Positions 50,397 through 59,572 of a DNA stretch of 64,000 nucleotides are shown here, piece after piece. A program made the position numbers and the translations under genes. Source of the stretch: Candidatus Formimonas warabiya (lineage in GTDB: Bacteria > Bacillota > Dehalobacteriia > Dehalobacteriales > Dehalobacteriaceae). Under the pieces are notes generated by a model. That model had not been told where the DNA came from. It ran no database searches and saw only the letters and a program-made list of their open reading frames with translations. The stretch lies in NCBI RefSeq assembly GCF_002777255.1, contig NZ_CP017634.1, forward strand, positions 5,530,903 to 5,594,902. The letters are read 5' to 3'. Position 1 is the stretch's first letter, and each line of letters opens with the position of its first letter.

Positions 50397-51383
50397 ATGT
50401 TTAAGGGAAAAAGTTTACAAATCCTTTTTTTAACAGTTGCGCTGGTGATGTTACTTGTAGTTTCCGCTGGTTGCGGCCAAAAGGCAGCTGAAGATCCGGC
50501 GGCAAATTACCCGGAAAAACCCATTGAATTCCTTTGCGGCTGGGCTCCCGGCGGTGGTTCCGACCAGGTCGCGCGCGCATTTGCGCCGCTAGTTGAGCAA
50601 GAACTCGGTCAGGCGGTAACCGTGGTCAACAAAGAAGGAGGTTCCGGAGCCACTTCTTATGTCGAATTGTCCAAGGCCAAGCCGGACGGCTATACCATTG
50701 CTTTAGCCACTTCCACAATTATGACCCATAAATTATTGGGCAATCTGGAGGTAGGACCCGACGATTTTGAGATTGTATGCGGCATCAACTATGATCCGGG
50801 CGGTTTGAGCGTAAAAGCGGATGCCAAGTGGAATAATCTGGAGGAGTTTTTCGCTTACTGCAAGGAAAACCCGGGAAAAGTTACCTTGGCTGCTTCCAGC
50901 CCCGGTTCCATTACCAGGCTTCAGGCCGAAGCCATTGAACAGAATGTAGGGATCAAGTTTAACATGGTGCCGAATCCCGGCGGTGCCGGCCCTGGCCTGG
51001 TACAATTGGCAGGCGGCCATGTTGATGCCGCGATGGGGACGCCGCTGGAGTCAAATGCCCTCGTCAACGGGGGAAAAATTAAAATGCTGGGCGTCCTGAG
51101 TGATGAGCGGGTTGAAGCATGTCAGGATGTGCCTACGTTTAAAGAACAGGGTTATGACATCTCTTTGGCAACATCAAGGGTGATCCTGGCGCCCAAGGGG
51201 ACACCTAAACCCATTATCGATAAATTGGCCCAGGCTTTCTCCAAAGCGGTGGAAAGCGAAGAAGTTAAAACTTTTGTGAAGAATACCGGGGCCGGCTCTA
51301 TGAACCTGAACCCGGAACAGGCCCGGGAGTATCTTACCGAACAAACGAAGATGTTCGAGGAAATTATTAATGCCGGTAAGTAA
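50397..51383 (+). CDS. tctC: Tripartite tricarboxylate transporter binding lipoprotein (TctC)
   Basis: A 328-residue extracytoplasmic binding protein of the Bug/TctC family. It has a lipoprotein signal (LTVALVMLLVVSAGC) and the family pattern YPEKPIEFLCGWAPGGGSDQVARAFAPLVEQELGQ, GSGATSYVELSKAKPDGYT and the later GVLSDERV, plus TPKPIIDKLAQAFSKAVES. It captures a carboxylate for TctAB. ATG 50397 is 9 bp after GGGAGG; an in-frame GTG at 50364 overlaps the preceding stop. It is placed after the catabolic genes rather than next to tctAB. Confidence 0.92.
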   Translation: MFKGKSLQILFLTVALVMLLVVSAGCGQKAAEDPAANYPEKPIEFLCGWAPGGGSDQVARAFAPLVEQELGQAVTVVNKEGGSGATSYVELSKAKPDGYTIALATSTIMTHKLLGNLEVGPDDFEIVCGINYDPGGLSVKADAKWNNLEEFFAYCKENPGKVTLAASSPGSITRLQAEAIEQNVGIKFNMVPNPGGAGPGLVQLAGGHVDAAMGTPLESNALVNGGKIKMLGVLSDERVEACQDVPTFKEQGYDISLATSRVILAPKGTPKPIIDKLAQAFSKAVESEEVKTFVKNTGAGSMNLNPEQAREYLTEQTKMFEEIINAGK

Positions 51384-51395
51384 ATAGAAAAAAAT

Positions 51396-51422
51396 ACAGG
51401 GAAGAGAATTTCTCTTCCCTGT
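51396..51422. terminator. Perfect 11-bp palindrome between tctC and the MmgE/PrpD gene
   Basis: ACAGGGAAGAG/CTCTTCCCTGT with a 5-base loop and no following T run. It may protect or process the mRNA, or be a weak terminator. It overlaps an in-frame GTG at 51421, which supports ATG 51445 as the next start. Confidence 0.6.
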
Positions 51423-51444
51423 GCAACAACTTGTGGAGGAGAAT

Positions 51445-52866
51445 ATGGGTGTTTCTGAAAGGAAGGGTATTACCGGGATTCTGGCAGATTTTTGCGGCAA
51501 AATACAAATGCAGGATATTCCCCGGGATGTAATCGAAAGAGCCAAGTGCTGCCTTTTAGATTATTTGGGGGCGGCAATTGTGGGCAGCACTACTGCAACC
51601 GGTAAAATAGGTCTTAATCTTGTCCGGATTTTGCATCAGGAAGGAGGACCCCAACAGGCCACTTTAATCGGTCAGGGGATAAAAACCAGCTGTGCCTTGG
51701 CGGCTCTGGCCAACGGCATGTCCGGCCATGCTGTGGAGATGGATGATGCCGCCCGGTATGCTACAGGACTGCATCCTGGAACTACGATCATACCGGCTTG
51801 CCTGGCGATGAGCGAATATTTAGGGGCCCGGGGAGAAGAATTTTTGCTCTCCCTCATTTTAGGATATGAGGTGGCGGGACGGGTGGGAACGGCCATTAAT
51901 CCCTCCCACCGTTATAAAGGCTTTCATTCCACCGGCACGGTGGCAAGTTTCGGCTCTGCCGCGGCAGTTGCCCGGCTCCTTCATTTGGATACTTTGCATA
52001 CCTGCTATGCCCTCGGCATTGCCGGTTCTCAGGCGGGCGGGCTATTTGAGTTCCTGAAAGAAAATGCGACGGTAAAACACCTGCATGCGGGGAGATCGGC
52101 CCAAAATGGTGTCATGGCAGGACTTCTGGTAAATAACGGCATGACCGGGCCCACCACCATTCTTGAGGGGGATGATGGGTTCTGCAGAGCCTATGCCGAT
52201 CAGGCAGACTGGGATTACATGGTGGACAGCTTAGGCCGGCGATTTGAAATGAATCATATTTATTTTAAAATTTATCCTGCCTGCGGGCACGCTTTTTCCG
52301 CGATTGAAGGGGCCCTGGCGATTCATGCCAAGCATAAAACGGATTTAAGAGAGATAAAAAAGATTCAGGTTAGCACCTATCGGGTGGCGGCGGTCCTGAA
52401 CAGACAGAACCCGGCCACGATCCAGGAAGCAAAGTTTAGTATCCCTTTTTTGGTTTCTTTGGCCTTAAATAAGGGGGAAGTTTCCTTAAGAACATTATCT
52501 GAGAAAAACATCAATGATCGCGAGATTCAATTTTTAGCATCGAAGGTCGAAATGATTGATGATGCAGAAATCACCGGCACTTATCCTAAACTGAGAACTG
52601 CCGTCCTCAAAGTTCAGTTTCATGATGGCCCGGAGATCTGTGAAAGAGTAGATTTGCCAAGAGGGATGCCGGAAAGGCCTTTGACGGTAACGGATCTAAA
52701 AAATAAGTTTTTTGCCTCTACCGCTGCTTTATGGTCTGAGGAGAGGGCGAGAGATCTGATGAACCAGGTTTTCCACATTGATCAGGAACCAAATATAAAC
52801 AGGCTGGCCCAGATAATACAGATGGGGACAAAGCAGCATGCAGAATTGAGGGATTTGAGCCTTTGA
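51445..52866 (+). CDS. MmgE/PrpD-family protein
   Basis: A 473-residue protein of the MmgE/PrpD family (2-methylcitrate dehydratase, cis-aconitate decarboxylase and relatives). Family landmarks are CCLLDYLGAAIVGSTT, MSGHAVEMDDAARYATGLHPGTTIIPACLA, YEVAGRVGTAINPSHRYKGFHSTGTVASFGSAAAVARLL, and KHLHAGRSAQNGVMAGLL and YPACGHAF. The reaction here is unknown, but dehydration or decarboxylation of a tricarboxylic acid would fit with TctABC uptake. ATG 51445 is 5 bp after GGAGG. It is the last gene of the operon before the IS30 element. Confidence 0.92.
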   Translation: MGVSERKGITGILADFCGKIQMQDIPRDVIERAKCCLLDYLGAAIVGSTTATGKIGLNLVRILHQEGGPQQATLIGQGIKTSCALAALANGMSGHAVEMDDAARYATGLHPGTTIIPACLAMSEYLGARGEEFLLSLILGYEVAGRVGTAINPSHRYKGFHSTGTVASFGSAAAVARLLHLDTLHTCYALGIAGSQAGGLFEFLKENATVKHLHAGRSAQNGVMAGLLVNNGMTGPTTILEGDDGFCRAYADQADWDYMVDSLGRRFEMNHIYFKIYPACGHAFSAIEGALAIHAKHKTDLREIKKIQVSTYRVAAVLNRQNPATIQEAKFSIPFLVSLALNKGEVSLRTLSEKNINDREIQFLASKVEMIDDAEITGTYPKLRTAVLKVQFHDGPEICERVDLPRGMPERPLTVTDLKNKFFASTAALWSEERARDLMNQVFHIDQEPNINRLAQIIQMGTKQHAELRDLSL

Positions 52867-52994
52867 TCAATTATGTGCGTAATTTAAGGGGGATCATTAA
52901 ACTGGAGCATCTATGCAAGGGAATGTAAAGAATTAAATCTTGAATTGCAATATTAAATGCAACATGTTTTGAAACCGCATGAAATTTGGAAGTA

Positions 52995-53166
52995 ATTACC
53001 TCTTGTTGTCAAGGGCGAAGCGAAGCGGAGTTCATTTTACCCTTGACAAGCTAACTTTAATATCCTTTTGATAACGGTCTGTATAACAGACCGTCTGCCC
53101 TCCGGCGAGGACAGGGGTTTGGGGACAGAGTCCCCAAGGTTCTCCTGAAGTATCTTTAGTTTGTAA
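52995..53166. other. Palindrome-rich tail of the IS30 element
   Basis: Three perfect inverted repeats lie between the transposase stop and the left end: TTGTCAAGGG/CCCTTGACAA (about 53008-53047), ACGGTCTGT/ACAGACCGT (about 53076-53096) and TTGGGGAC/GTCCCCAA (about 53118-53136). They could be terminators or REP-like insertions. No gene is visible. Confidence 0.55.
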
Positions 53167-54198
53167 TTATAATAGTATCTTCTGAACTTCATGAATAAAG
53201 ATTTCTTCGGGCGTTCGGTATCCAAGGATCTTTCTGGGTAGATTATTACACCAGTTTTGTACCCGCTCTATTTGAGATAGTGTTAGATCCTTAATGGCTT
53301 TTCCCTTTGGAATAAATCTTCTTATAAGGCCATTATGACGTTCGTTAGTGCCTCGTTCCCAGGCAGAATACGGATGCGCATAATAAACATCAATTCCATG
53401 ATTATTTAAATTGGAAAACTCGGAGCCATTGTCTGCGGTAATACTCTTAAACAAGTGTGTGAATAACGATCCAAACTTTATTTTTAATTCTTTTATTACA
53501 TTGTCTACCGCTTCGCTGCACTTTGATGCCAATGGCATGATCAGATGTTGACGTGATTTTCTTTCCGTAAGGGTTAATAGTGACTGATCCCCAGATCGTT
53601 TACCGATGACAGTATCGATTTCCCAGTGCCCGAATTCTTTTCGGTCGTCAACTATTTTAGGTCGGTTACCGATACTTTCACCGAGGATGCGCTTATTGAC
53701 TCGATTGACCGACTTCTTAGGTTTTCGACGTGTTTTAAGTAGCAAATCCATATTACAAAGTTTGAGCAAGCGCTGATCAATGTAATTGTAAAGCGTTTTC
53801 GTACACACCATTTCAGATTTATCCAAAGACAACCTGGCTTTGCCTACAACAGCGTCTGGTGACCATTTGTCTTTTAAAATCTTTTGTTCAGCATAAAGAA
53901 GAAAGGAGTCTACTTGAAGAACTTTAGATTTTTTGCCGCAGCTCAATCGATTCTTTTCATAGGCTGCCTGACCTGTTTCAGGGAAATAGGTCACGTAACT
54001 GGTTAGATCCGTTCTTCTTTGGATAGTAGTTCCTCGATTGATTTCTCTTAAAATTGTACTGCGATGTCGCCCTAATTTTTTAGCAATAGCATTTTTAGTA
54101 TGACCTTCTTTAAGCAGTGCAAAGATACTACCTCGTTCATAAGTGGAAAGATGTTTAAAATTACGTGCGGATGTGTTATTCTTCTCCTTAAGAGCCAT
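53167..54198 (-). CDS. IS30-family transposase
   Basis: A 343-residue transposase. It has an N-terminal helix-turn-helix (LSTYERGSIFALLKEGHTKNAIAKKLGRHRSTILREINRG in outline) and the DDE catalytic core with Asp in HWEIDTVIG, Asp in ITADNGSEF and Glu in GTNERHNG. The family is cut-and-paste or circle-forming. ATG 54198 follows GGAGGTTTCAG on the minus strand; an in-frame start at 54240 lies outside the likely site. The frame is intact, so the element may be active. Confidence 0.94.
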   Translation of the reverse strand: MALKEKNNTSARNFKHLSTYERGSIFALLKEGHTKNAIAKKLGRHRSTILREINRGTTIQRRTDLTSYVTYFPETGQAAYEKNRLSCGKKSKVLQVDSFLLYAEQKILKDKWSPDAVVGKARLSLDKSEMVCTKTLYNYIDQRLLKLCNMDLLLKTRRKPKKSVNRVNKRILGESIGNRPKIVDDRKEFGHWEIDTVIGKRSGDQSLLTLTERKSRQHLIMPLASKCSEAVDNVIKELKIKFGSLFTHLFKSITADNGSEFSNLNNHGIDVYYAHPYSAWERGTNERHNGLIRRFIPKGKAIKDLTLSQIERVQNWCNNLPRKILGYRTPEEIFIHEVQKILL

Positions 54199-54397
54199 AA
54201 CTGAAACCTCCGTATGTGATTGCTTAGACACCAATATCATACTCGGTTTCTTGCTATGGCTCTATTGTTTTACATGTTGCATTTCATTTTACAATGAATC
54301 TAAAGAATTAAATGTTAAAATTTTGAAAAAAGATCTTGACAAGAGCAAAAGCTATGGATAACCTATTTCCAGAATCTTAAGAAATGGTTGTGATAAG

Positions 54398-55117
54398 GTG
54401 ATTGGAAGCAAAAATACCCCATTATACAAGGAATGCGCAAACATTTTACGGAAACAGATTTTAGAAGGAAAATGGGAAGAGGGAGATTGTCTGCCCTCAG
54501 AAAAAGAATTTTCCGCGGAATTTGGCGTTTCCAGAATTACCATTCGACAGTGCATGAAATTGCTGGAAGAGGAAGGTCTGATCATTAGACAGGCGGGCAG
54601 AGGAACCTTTATTCCGGAAAAACCAATTGAACAGGGCCTAGCGGGTTTCCATAACTTTGCCAAAAACACGAGCAAAGAAGGGCACAAAGCAGGATTTGTC
54701 ATCGAAAATATTCAGATCAGTTTACCCAGCAAACACACGGCAAAGGCGTTAAATGTGAACGAGAATGAACAGGTGTATAAAATAGAAAGAATTAAGTTAA
54801 GAGACGACAGGCCTCTGATGCATGAAAGGATTTATTTGCCCCGAAAACTGATTCCCGGTCTCGGACTGGATGAATTGTCCCAGGAATGGCTGAGCGATCT
54901 GCTTGCCAAAAATAATATTCACATTACGCGCGTCAAGTATTCCATCGAGCCTTTTTTAATCGACGACTATGAGGCGAAAAAATTATTGGTTCATTCCGGA
55001 TTATTGGGGCTTTTAATAGACCGGGTGAGCTGGGCCGGTGATGAAGTGGTCATGTTTACCCGGTCCATCGTCAGAACGGATCTGGTAAAATATACCATTG
55101 AGACTTCAAAGAATTGA
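54398..55117 (+). CDS. GntR-family regulator, HutC subfamily (UTRA domain)
   Basis: A 239-residue repressor. Residues 8-75 are the GntR winged helix (LYKECANILRKQILEGKWEEGDCLPSEKEFSAEFGVSRITIRQCM in outline), followed by RQAGRGTFIPE. The rest is a UTRA ligand-binding domain with VYKIERIKLRDDRPLMHERIYLPRKL. Such regulators usually sense a substrate of the neighbouring pathway. GTG 54398 is preceded by AATGGTTGTGATAAGG. It is followed by an MFS carrier and oxidase genes, the likely targets. The IS30 element is inserted 113 bp upstream and may have altered its promoter. Confidence 0.92.
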   Translation: MIGSKNTPLYKECANILRKQILEGKWEEGDCLPSEKEFSAEFGVSRITIRQCMKLLEEEGLIIRQAGRGTFIPEKPIEQGLAGFHNFAKNTSKEGHKAGFVIENIQISLPSKHTAKALNVNENEQVYKIERIKLRDDRPLMHERIYLPRKLIPGLGLDELSQEWLSDLLAKNNIHITRVKYSIEPFLIDDYEAKKLLVHSGLLGLLIDRVSWAGDEVVMFTRSIVRTDLVKYTIETSKN

Positions 55118-55208
55118 AGACTTATGAATAGGGGGAGTAAATGTCTTTTTGGCGATCAGGACCGGGAAGGTTGTCTAAGGGAAATCAGATTCCCAAAGGA
55201 AGGCTTCA

Positions 55209-56441
55209 ATGAAGGAATATTGGAAACGCAATCTTGTCCTGGTAGTTCTGGGGCAATTTATTATCAGAGTTGCTCAAACCTTTGTTTTTCCCTATTTACC
55301 CCTTTTTATCGCCGAGCTTGGTGTGGACAACACCAAGCAAATCGCTTTGTGGGCAGGGACCATTGCATCGGCCAATTTCTTAGGGCAATCCATTTTTTCA
55401 CCTCTCTGGGGATCCGTGGCGGACCGGTATGGGAAAAAAATGATGCTGATCCGTTCGGTGATAGCTGTAGGCTTTTTTACGATCCTGATTAGTTTTGTGA
55501 CAGCCCCGGTGCAACTTCTCGCGCTTAGATTTTTGTTAGGTTGTTTTAGCGGGTACAATGCGGCCGCGATCACCTTTATTGCCTCGGAAACTCCGGAAAA
55601 AGAATTGGGTTATGGGCTGGGATGGCTTCAAACAGGCCAGCAAGCAGGTCTGTTGATCGGCCCTGCGATTGGCGGGGTGCTCACTCACTTTTGGGGCTTC
55701 CGGGTAAGTTGTCTAAGTGCCGGTTTAATCACATTGGCTATCTGCATCCCCTTGTTCTATACAAGAGAAACCCCAACGGCAGCCATTGGGAAAGATGTTA
55801 AAAAAAAGATAAGAGAATCCTTTCCCCGGATCAGGGTGTGGGGAAAGTTAGGCTCATTCTGTACCTTGTTGTTTTTTGTGATCATGATTACCCAGTTTGC
55901 CAATAAAAGCATTGAACCCCAATTGGCCACATACGTATCGAAAATTTACCGGGGAAGCAGCCTGGAATTAATGGTGGCAGGGGTGTTTATGGCCACGGCC
56001 ATCTCCCATGTCGTCTTGGCCCCCCTTTTAGGCCGGTATGGGGACCGGAATAATCATTACCGGGTCTTGTTCTGGTGTTTGATCGGGGCAGGTTTCACAA
56101 CCTTGGGGCAGGTGCTGGTAAAAAATATTTGGCAATTGATCCTATTGCGCTTTGTACTGGGCGGCTTTTTAGCCGGGATTCTTCCCTCTGCCAATGCTTT
56201 AATCGGCACGAATACGCCGCACCAGCACCGGGGCACCTTGTTCGGATTGTTGGCCAGCGTGAATGCTCTGGGGAATTTTGCCGGCCCTATTTGCGGCGGC
56301 GCGATTATTTCTTTATGGGACATTGACAGGGGTTTTTTTGCCGTGTTTGCCATTACCGGAATCTTGTTTTTGGCGGCAAGTTTTTTTGTCAGCAGATTGA
56401 CCCATGCTCCTGAAATAAGGGGGATCGGTTCAGCTCATTGA
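55209..56441 (+). CDS. Major facilitator superfamily transporter
   Basis: A 410-residue carrier with twelve predicted membrane segments. The MFS loop 2-3 motif GSVADRYGKKMMLI is at about residues 72-85, and a second version GRYGDRNNHYR lies at the start of the second half. The pattern resembles multidrug and sugar exporters of the DHA1 type, but location between a GntR regulator and glycolate-oxidase-like genes favours a hydroxy acid or a related organic acid. The start ATG 55209 follows GGAAGG. A 122-codon ORF at 55124 in another frame overlaps it and is not believed. Confidence 0.85.
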   Translation: MKEYWKRNLVLVVLGQFIIRVAQTFVFPYLPLFIAELGVDNTKQIALWAGTIASANFLGQSIFSPLWGSVADRYGKKMMLIRSVIAVGFFTILISFVTAPVQLLALRFLLGCFSGYNAAAITFIASETPEKELGYGLGWLQTGQQAGLLIGPAIGGVLTHFWGFRVSCLSAGLITLAICIPLFYTRETPTAAIGKDVKKKIRESFPRIRVWGKLGSFCTLLFFVIMITQFANKSIEPQLATYVSKIYRGSSLELMVAGVFMATAISHVVLAPLLGRYGDRNNHYRVLFWCLIGAGFTTLGQVLVKNIWQLILLRFVLGGFLAGILPSANALIGTNTPHQHRGTLFGLLASVNALGNFAGPICGGAIISLWDIDRGFFAVFAITGILFLAASFFVSRLTHAPEIRGIGSAH

Positions 56442-56470
56442 TAGATGAAAGCAAAATAATTTGAGATATT

Positions 56471-57862
56471 TTGGCGATAGGGGATGAGGGAGTGGAATCT
56501 GATGCTTTACAGAAGATAAAAAATATTGTAGGCCATGATCATGTTTTGACGAGTCTGGAGGAAAGGATCTGCTATTCTTATGATGGGACCTTTCAAAGAG
56601 GGATTCCTGACGCAGTGGTTTTTCCTGCCCATACCAAAGAAGTTGCTGATCTGCTCAAGCTGGCCAACCTGGACGGATTTCCTGTCTTCCCCCGGGGAGC
56701 AGGGACAGGACTGAGCGGGGGGTCGATTCCCCTTTGCTCAGGGATTGCTTTAGTCTTAACGCGCATGGATAAAATAAAGGAGATTAATCCGGAAGACATG
56801 CTGGCAGTGGCCGAACCAGGTGTTGTGACGGGCCAATTCCATCAGGAAGTAGAAAAAATGGGCCTGTTTTACCCGCCCGATCCCGCCAGTTTGAAAACAT
56901 GTACCCTGGGCGGGAATGTGGCGGAGAATGCCGGGGGACCCAGGGCTTTTAAGTATGGGGTAACCAAAGACTATGTGCTGGGCTTGGAAGTGGTGACCCC
57001 CCTGGGTGAAGTGATGCATACCGGAGGCCGCACCGTGAAGAATGTGACCGGGTATGATTTAACCCGACTGCTTACGGGAAGTGAAGGGACCTTAGGAATA
57101 GTCACCGAGATTACAGTGCGGCTGCTGCCCAAGCCCAAAGAAATAAGAACTGCCCTGGTGGTGTTTGATGAATTGGAAGATGCGGCAACTACCGTCACTG
57201 CAATCATCCGGCAGGGGGTAATTCCGGCCACCTTGGAGGTAATGGACGGGGTTACCATCAAATGTGTGGAAAATTATCACCATCTGGGCCTGCCCCTTGA
57301 TGCGGAGGCGGTTTTATTGATTGAAGTGGATGGTGGGAAGAACCAGGTGGAAGAAGATATCAAAGAGATTGAAGCAATCTGCCGGGAGCACGGATGCCGG
57401 ACAATCCAGGTGGCCTCTTTGGCGGAGGAGCGGGAAAAACTTTGGAAAGCCAGGAGGGCGGTTTCCTCGGCGATTGTCCAGTTGAGCCCGACCAAAATCT
57501 CAGAGGATGCCACCGTACCAAGGAGCAAAATTCCGGAAATGGTGCGGCGGCTGCGCAAAATTGGGGAGAAATACCGGCTTCCCTTGCCTGTATTCGGCCA
57601 TGCGGGAGACGGCAATCTGCATCCGAATATTTTAGCGGATAAGAACAATAAAGAACAAATGGAACAGGTAGAGAAAGCGGTAGGCGAAATATTTCAAACA
57701 GCTTTAGAACTGAAGGGAACCTTGTCAGGAGAACATGGCATTGGGATCATGAAAAAGGCTTATCTCCAGTGGGAGCTTGGCAGTGCCGGACTGGAATACT
57801 TAAGATCGATCAAACGTGCGGTTGACCCCAATAATATTCTCAATCCCGGAAAGGTATTTTAG
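56471..57862 (+). CDS. glcD: FAD-linked oxidase, GlcD type
   Basis: A 463-residue flavoprotein of the FAD_binding_4 family: FPVFPRGAGTGLSGGSIPLCSGI (FAD pyrophosphate site), ADVG-like GGNVAENAGGPRAFKYGVTKDYVLGLEVVTPLGEV, and the C-terminal FAD-oxidase domain with VFGHAGDGNLHPNI and GEHGIGIMKKAY. It should oxidise glycolate or D-lactate or a similar 2-hydroxy acid. The partner Fe-S subunit is the next gene, 8 bp on. TTG 56471 has a poor ribosome binding site; GTG 56492, after GGGGATGAGGG, is an alternative. Confidence 0.92.
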   Translation: MAIGDEGVESDALQKIKNIVGHDHVLTSLEERICYSYDGTFQRGIPDAVVFPAHTKEVADLLKLANLDGFPVFPRGAGTGLSGGSIPLCSGIALVLTRMDKIKEINPEDMLAVAEPGVVTGQFHQEVEKMGLFYPPDPASLKTCTLGGNVAENAGGPRAFKYGVTKDYVLGLEVVTPLGEVMHTGGRTVKNVTGYDLTRLLTGSEGTLGIVTEITVRLLPKPKEIRTALVVFDELEDAATTVTAIIRQGVIPATLEVMDGVTIKCVENYHHLGLPLDAEAVLLIEVDGGKNQVEEDIKEIEAICREHGCRTIQVASLAEEREKLWKARRAVSSAIVQLSPTKISEDATVPRSKIPEMVRRLRKIGEKYRLPLPVFGHAGDGNLHPNILADKNNKEQMEQVEKAVGEIFQTALELKGTLSGEHGIGIMKKAYLQWELGSAGLEYLRSIKRAVDPNNILNPGKVF

Positions 57863-57870
57863 GTGACGCC

Positions 57871-59109
57871 ATGGAGGAAAACTATTTAAAAAACTTGGAC
57901 AAGTGCAGCAGGTGCGGCGGCTGCCAGGCCTATTGCCCTCTTTTCTCGGAACTGGGCAGAGAACCTTATGTAGCCCGGGGAAAGGTGGAACTTTTAGATC
58001 ACTTGCGTGCCGGAAAAGTAATTTGGACTGACAAACTGGCCGATATTTTTTCCACCTGCCTGCTCTGCGGCGCCTGTGCGGAGAACTGCCCCAACGGGGT
58101 GGCAGGGGACAAGCTGGTGATGATGGCAAGGAAAGATTTAGTCACTGATCGGGGTCTCCCCATCATCAAGAAAAATATTTTTCAGCACCTATTAAGGTAT
58201 AACGGACGATTAAATATGGCGGGGAAGTGCCTCTATTTATACCAGAAAACAGGCGTGCAGAAGCTTGTGCGGTCAAGCCGGGCGCTCCATGTGCTGCCGA
58301 TGGATTTGGCAAAAATCGAGACGCTGCTGCCGGCCGTTGCCGGTACGCCTTTTCGCCAAAAGGTGCCCTATCGGACTGCAGTGGCGGGTTCCCGGTTAAA
58401 GGTGGCTTATTTTACGGGATGCGTCACAAACCTGATCAACCCTCATGTGGGGCAGAGCATTTTAAAAATCATGGAGGCAAATGGGGTGGAAGTGATTATT
58501 CCCGAACAGTTCTGCTGCGGGGTGCCTGCTTTTGCCAGCGGCGACTTTACTACGGGCAGGATTTTGGGTGAACAAAATATCCAAGCGTTCAGCCATGAGA
58601 AGGTGGATTATATTATCTGTGATTGTGCCAGCTGTTTGTCCACCTGGCTAGATTATCCGGAGCTGTTGGAAAGTGAGGAAGCCGCAAAACTTACCGGCAA
58701 GCTCATGGATGTGAACCGTTTTATTGTGGAAGTGCTGGACCTCAAGCTAGTACCCCGGGAGATGGGGGTCAAGGTAACTTATCATGACCCTTGCCACTTG
58801 AAAAGGACGGAGAACGGCAGGCAGGCACCCCGAGAATTGCTCAGGCGGCTCAGTCCGGCCTACGAGTATGTAGAGATGGGAGCGGCGGACCGGTGCTGCG
58901 GTTCCGCAGGTTCTTTTAATCTGAGTCATTATCGTTTATCCCAGAGGGTGGCCGCAAAAAAGGTAGAATCTATTCTGGAAAGCGGAGCAGAGGTGGTAGC
59001 GTCCGCCTGCCCATCCTGTATCATGCAGTTGTCCCATGCTTTAAAAAATGCCCAGAGCAATGTGAGAGTCAAGCACCTGGTAGAGCTTGCGGCAGAGTGC
59101 TTGGAATAG
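57871..59109 (+). CDS. glcF: Fe-S oxidase subunit, GlcF type
   Basis: A 412-residue protein with two [4Fe-4S] motifs (CSRCGGCQAYCP near 12 and CLLCGACAENCP near 68) and two CCG domains (CVTN...CCGVPAF and HDPCHLKR...CCGSAGSF), the usual layout of GlcF and heterodisulfide-reductase-like subunits. It passes electrons from the GlcD flavin to an acceptor such as quinone or ferredoxin. The start ATG 57871 is 8 bp after the glcD stop. It is followed by a terminator and by a ferredoxin on the other strand. Confidence 0.93.
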   Translation: MEENYLKNLDKCSRCGGCQAYCPLFSELGREPYVARGKVELLDHLRAGKVIWTDKLADIFSTCLLCGACAENCPNGVAGDKLVMMARKDLVTDRGLPIIKKNIFQHLLRYNGRLNMAGKCLYLYQKTGVQKLVRSSRALHVLPMDLAKIETLLPAVAGTPFRQKVPYRTAVAGSRLKVAYFTGCVTNLINPHVGQSILKIMEANGVEVIIPEQFCCGVPAFASGDFTTGRILGEQNIQAFSHEKVDYIICDCASCLSTWLDYPELLESEEAAKLTGKLMDVNRFIVEVLDLKLVPREMGVKVTYHDPCHLKRTENGRQAPRELLRRLSPAYEYVEMGAADRCCGSAGSFNLSHYRLSQRVAAKKVESILESGAEVVASACPSCIMQLSHALKNAQSNVRVKHLVELAAECLE

Positions 59110-59120
59110 AAAAACTGAGT

Positions 59121-59168
59121 AAAACCACGAAGGTTGAGCGGCAGAGCTGTCTCTTCGTGGTTTTTTAG
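59121..59168. terminator. Terminator after glcF, ANGAA-loop family
   Basis: AACCACGAA (59123-59131) pairs with TTCGTGGTT (59154-59162), then TTTTTTA. AACC-ACGAA-GGTT is the small alternative hairpin. It sits between convergent genes 12 bp after the glcF stop, so here it acts as a plain terminator. Confidence 0.8.
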
Positions 59169-59185
59169 GGAAACGGTGATTTTGT

Positions 59186-59572
59186 TTATGCTTCACTAAT
59201 GACCAATACGTCGACAGGACAGGCCTTCACACAGATACCGCAAGCTATGCATTTGCTGGGTGTTGGACGGTCATTGGCCATAACCACGACAGCATAGGGA
59301 CAAGCCTGAACACATTTACCACAGGAAACGCATTTTTTCTTGTTAATCATGTAGACGCCCTTGGGATTTTGCGTAATAGCTTCAACCTCGCAAACTTCCG
59401 CGCATTTGCCGCATTGAGTGCAGACAAAGGTTTTCAGGGTATCACCTTCGTATCCGACCCGAATAGCTGTTTTGCGCATATCATACGTTTTGTAGTAAGC
59501 TTCTGAACAGGAAACTTCACAGGCCAAACAGGACATACAGGCATCTTGGTCTCTTACTTCCAATCTTTTCAT
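59186..59572 (-). CDS. Ferredoxin with four [4Fe-4S] clusters
   Basis: A 128-residue electron carrier. Four cysteine motifs are visible: CMSCLACEVSC, CTQCGKCAEVCE, CVSCGKCVQACP and CIACGICVKACP. The N-terminal non-standard motif and overall pattern match the Fe-S subunits found with aldehyde:ferredoxin oxidoreductases and hydrogenases (CooF/HycB-like). No such partner is in the window. The start ATG is at 59572 with GAGAGGATC ahead. It may accept electrons from GlcDF, but that is guesswork. Confidence 0.88.
   Translation of the reverse strand: MKRLEVRDQDACMSCLACEVSCSEAYYKTYDMRKTAIRVGYEGDTLKTFVCTQCGKCAEVCEVEAITQNPKGVYMINKKKCVSCGKCVQACPYAVVVMANDRPTPSKCIACGICVKACPVDVLVISEA

Larger units (their letters stand above)
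52955..54284 (-). mobile_element. IS30-family insertion sequence
   Basis: About 1330 bp, bounded by AAATGCAACATGT (52955-52967) and its exact reverse complement ACATGTTGCATTT (54272-54284). It contains one transposase gene on the minus strand. The sequence TAAAGAATTAAAT occurs outside both ends (52926-52938 and 54301-54313), which may be a duplicated target or chance. The element separates the tct catabolic operon from the GntR/MFS/glcDF genes. Confidence 0.82.

Noticed and set aside
53008..53136. CRISPR array
   Set aside because: The palindromes here are all different from one another, with no regular repeat-spacer pattern. No array was seen anywhere in the window.
55124..55492. A 122-codon ORF between the GntR and MFS genes
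   Set aside because: Most of it overlaps the MFS gene in another frame, and it resembles no known protein.
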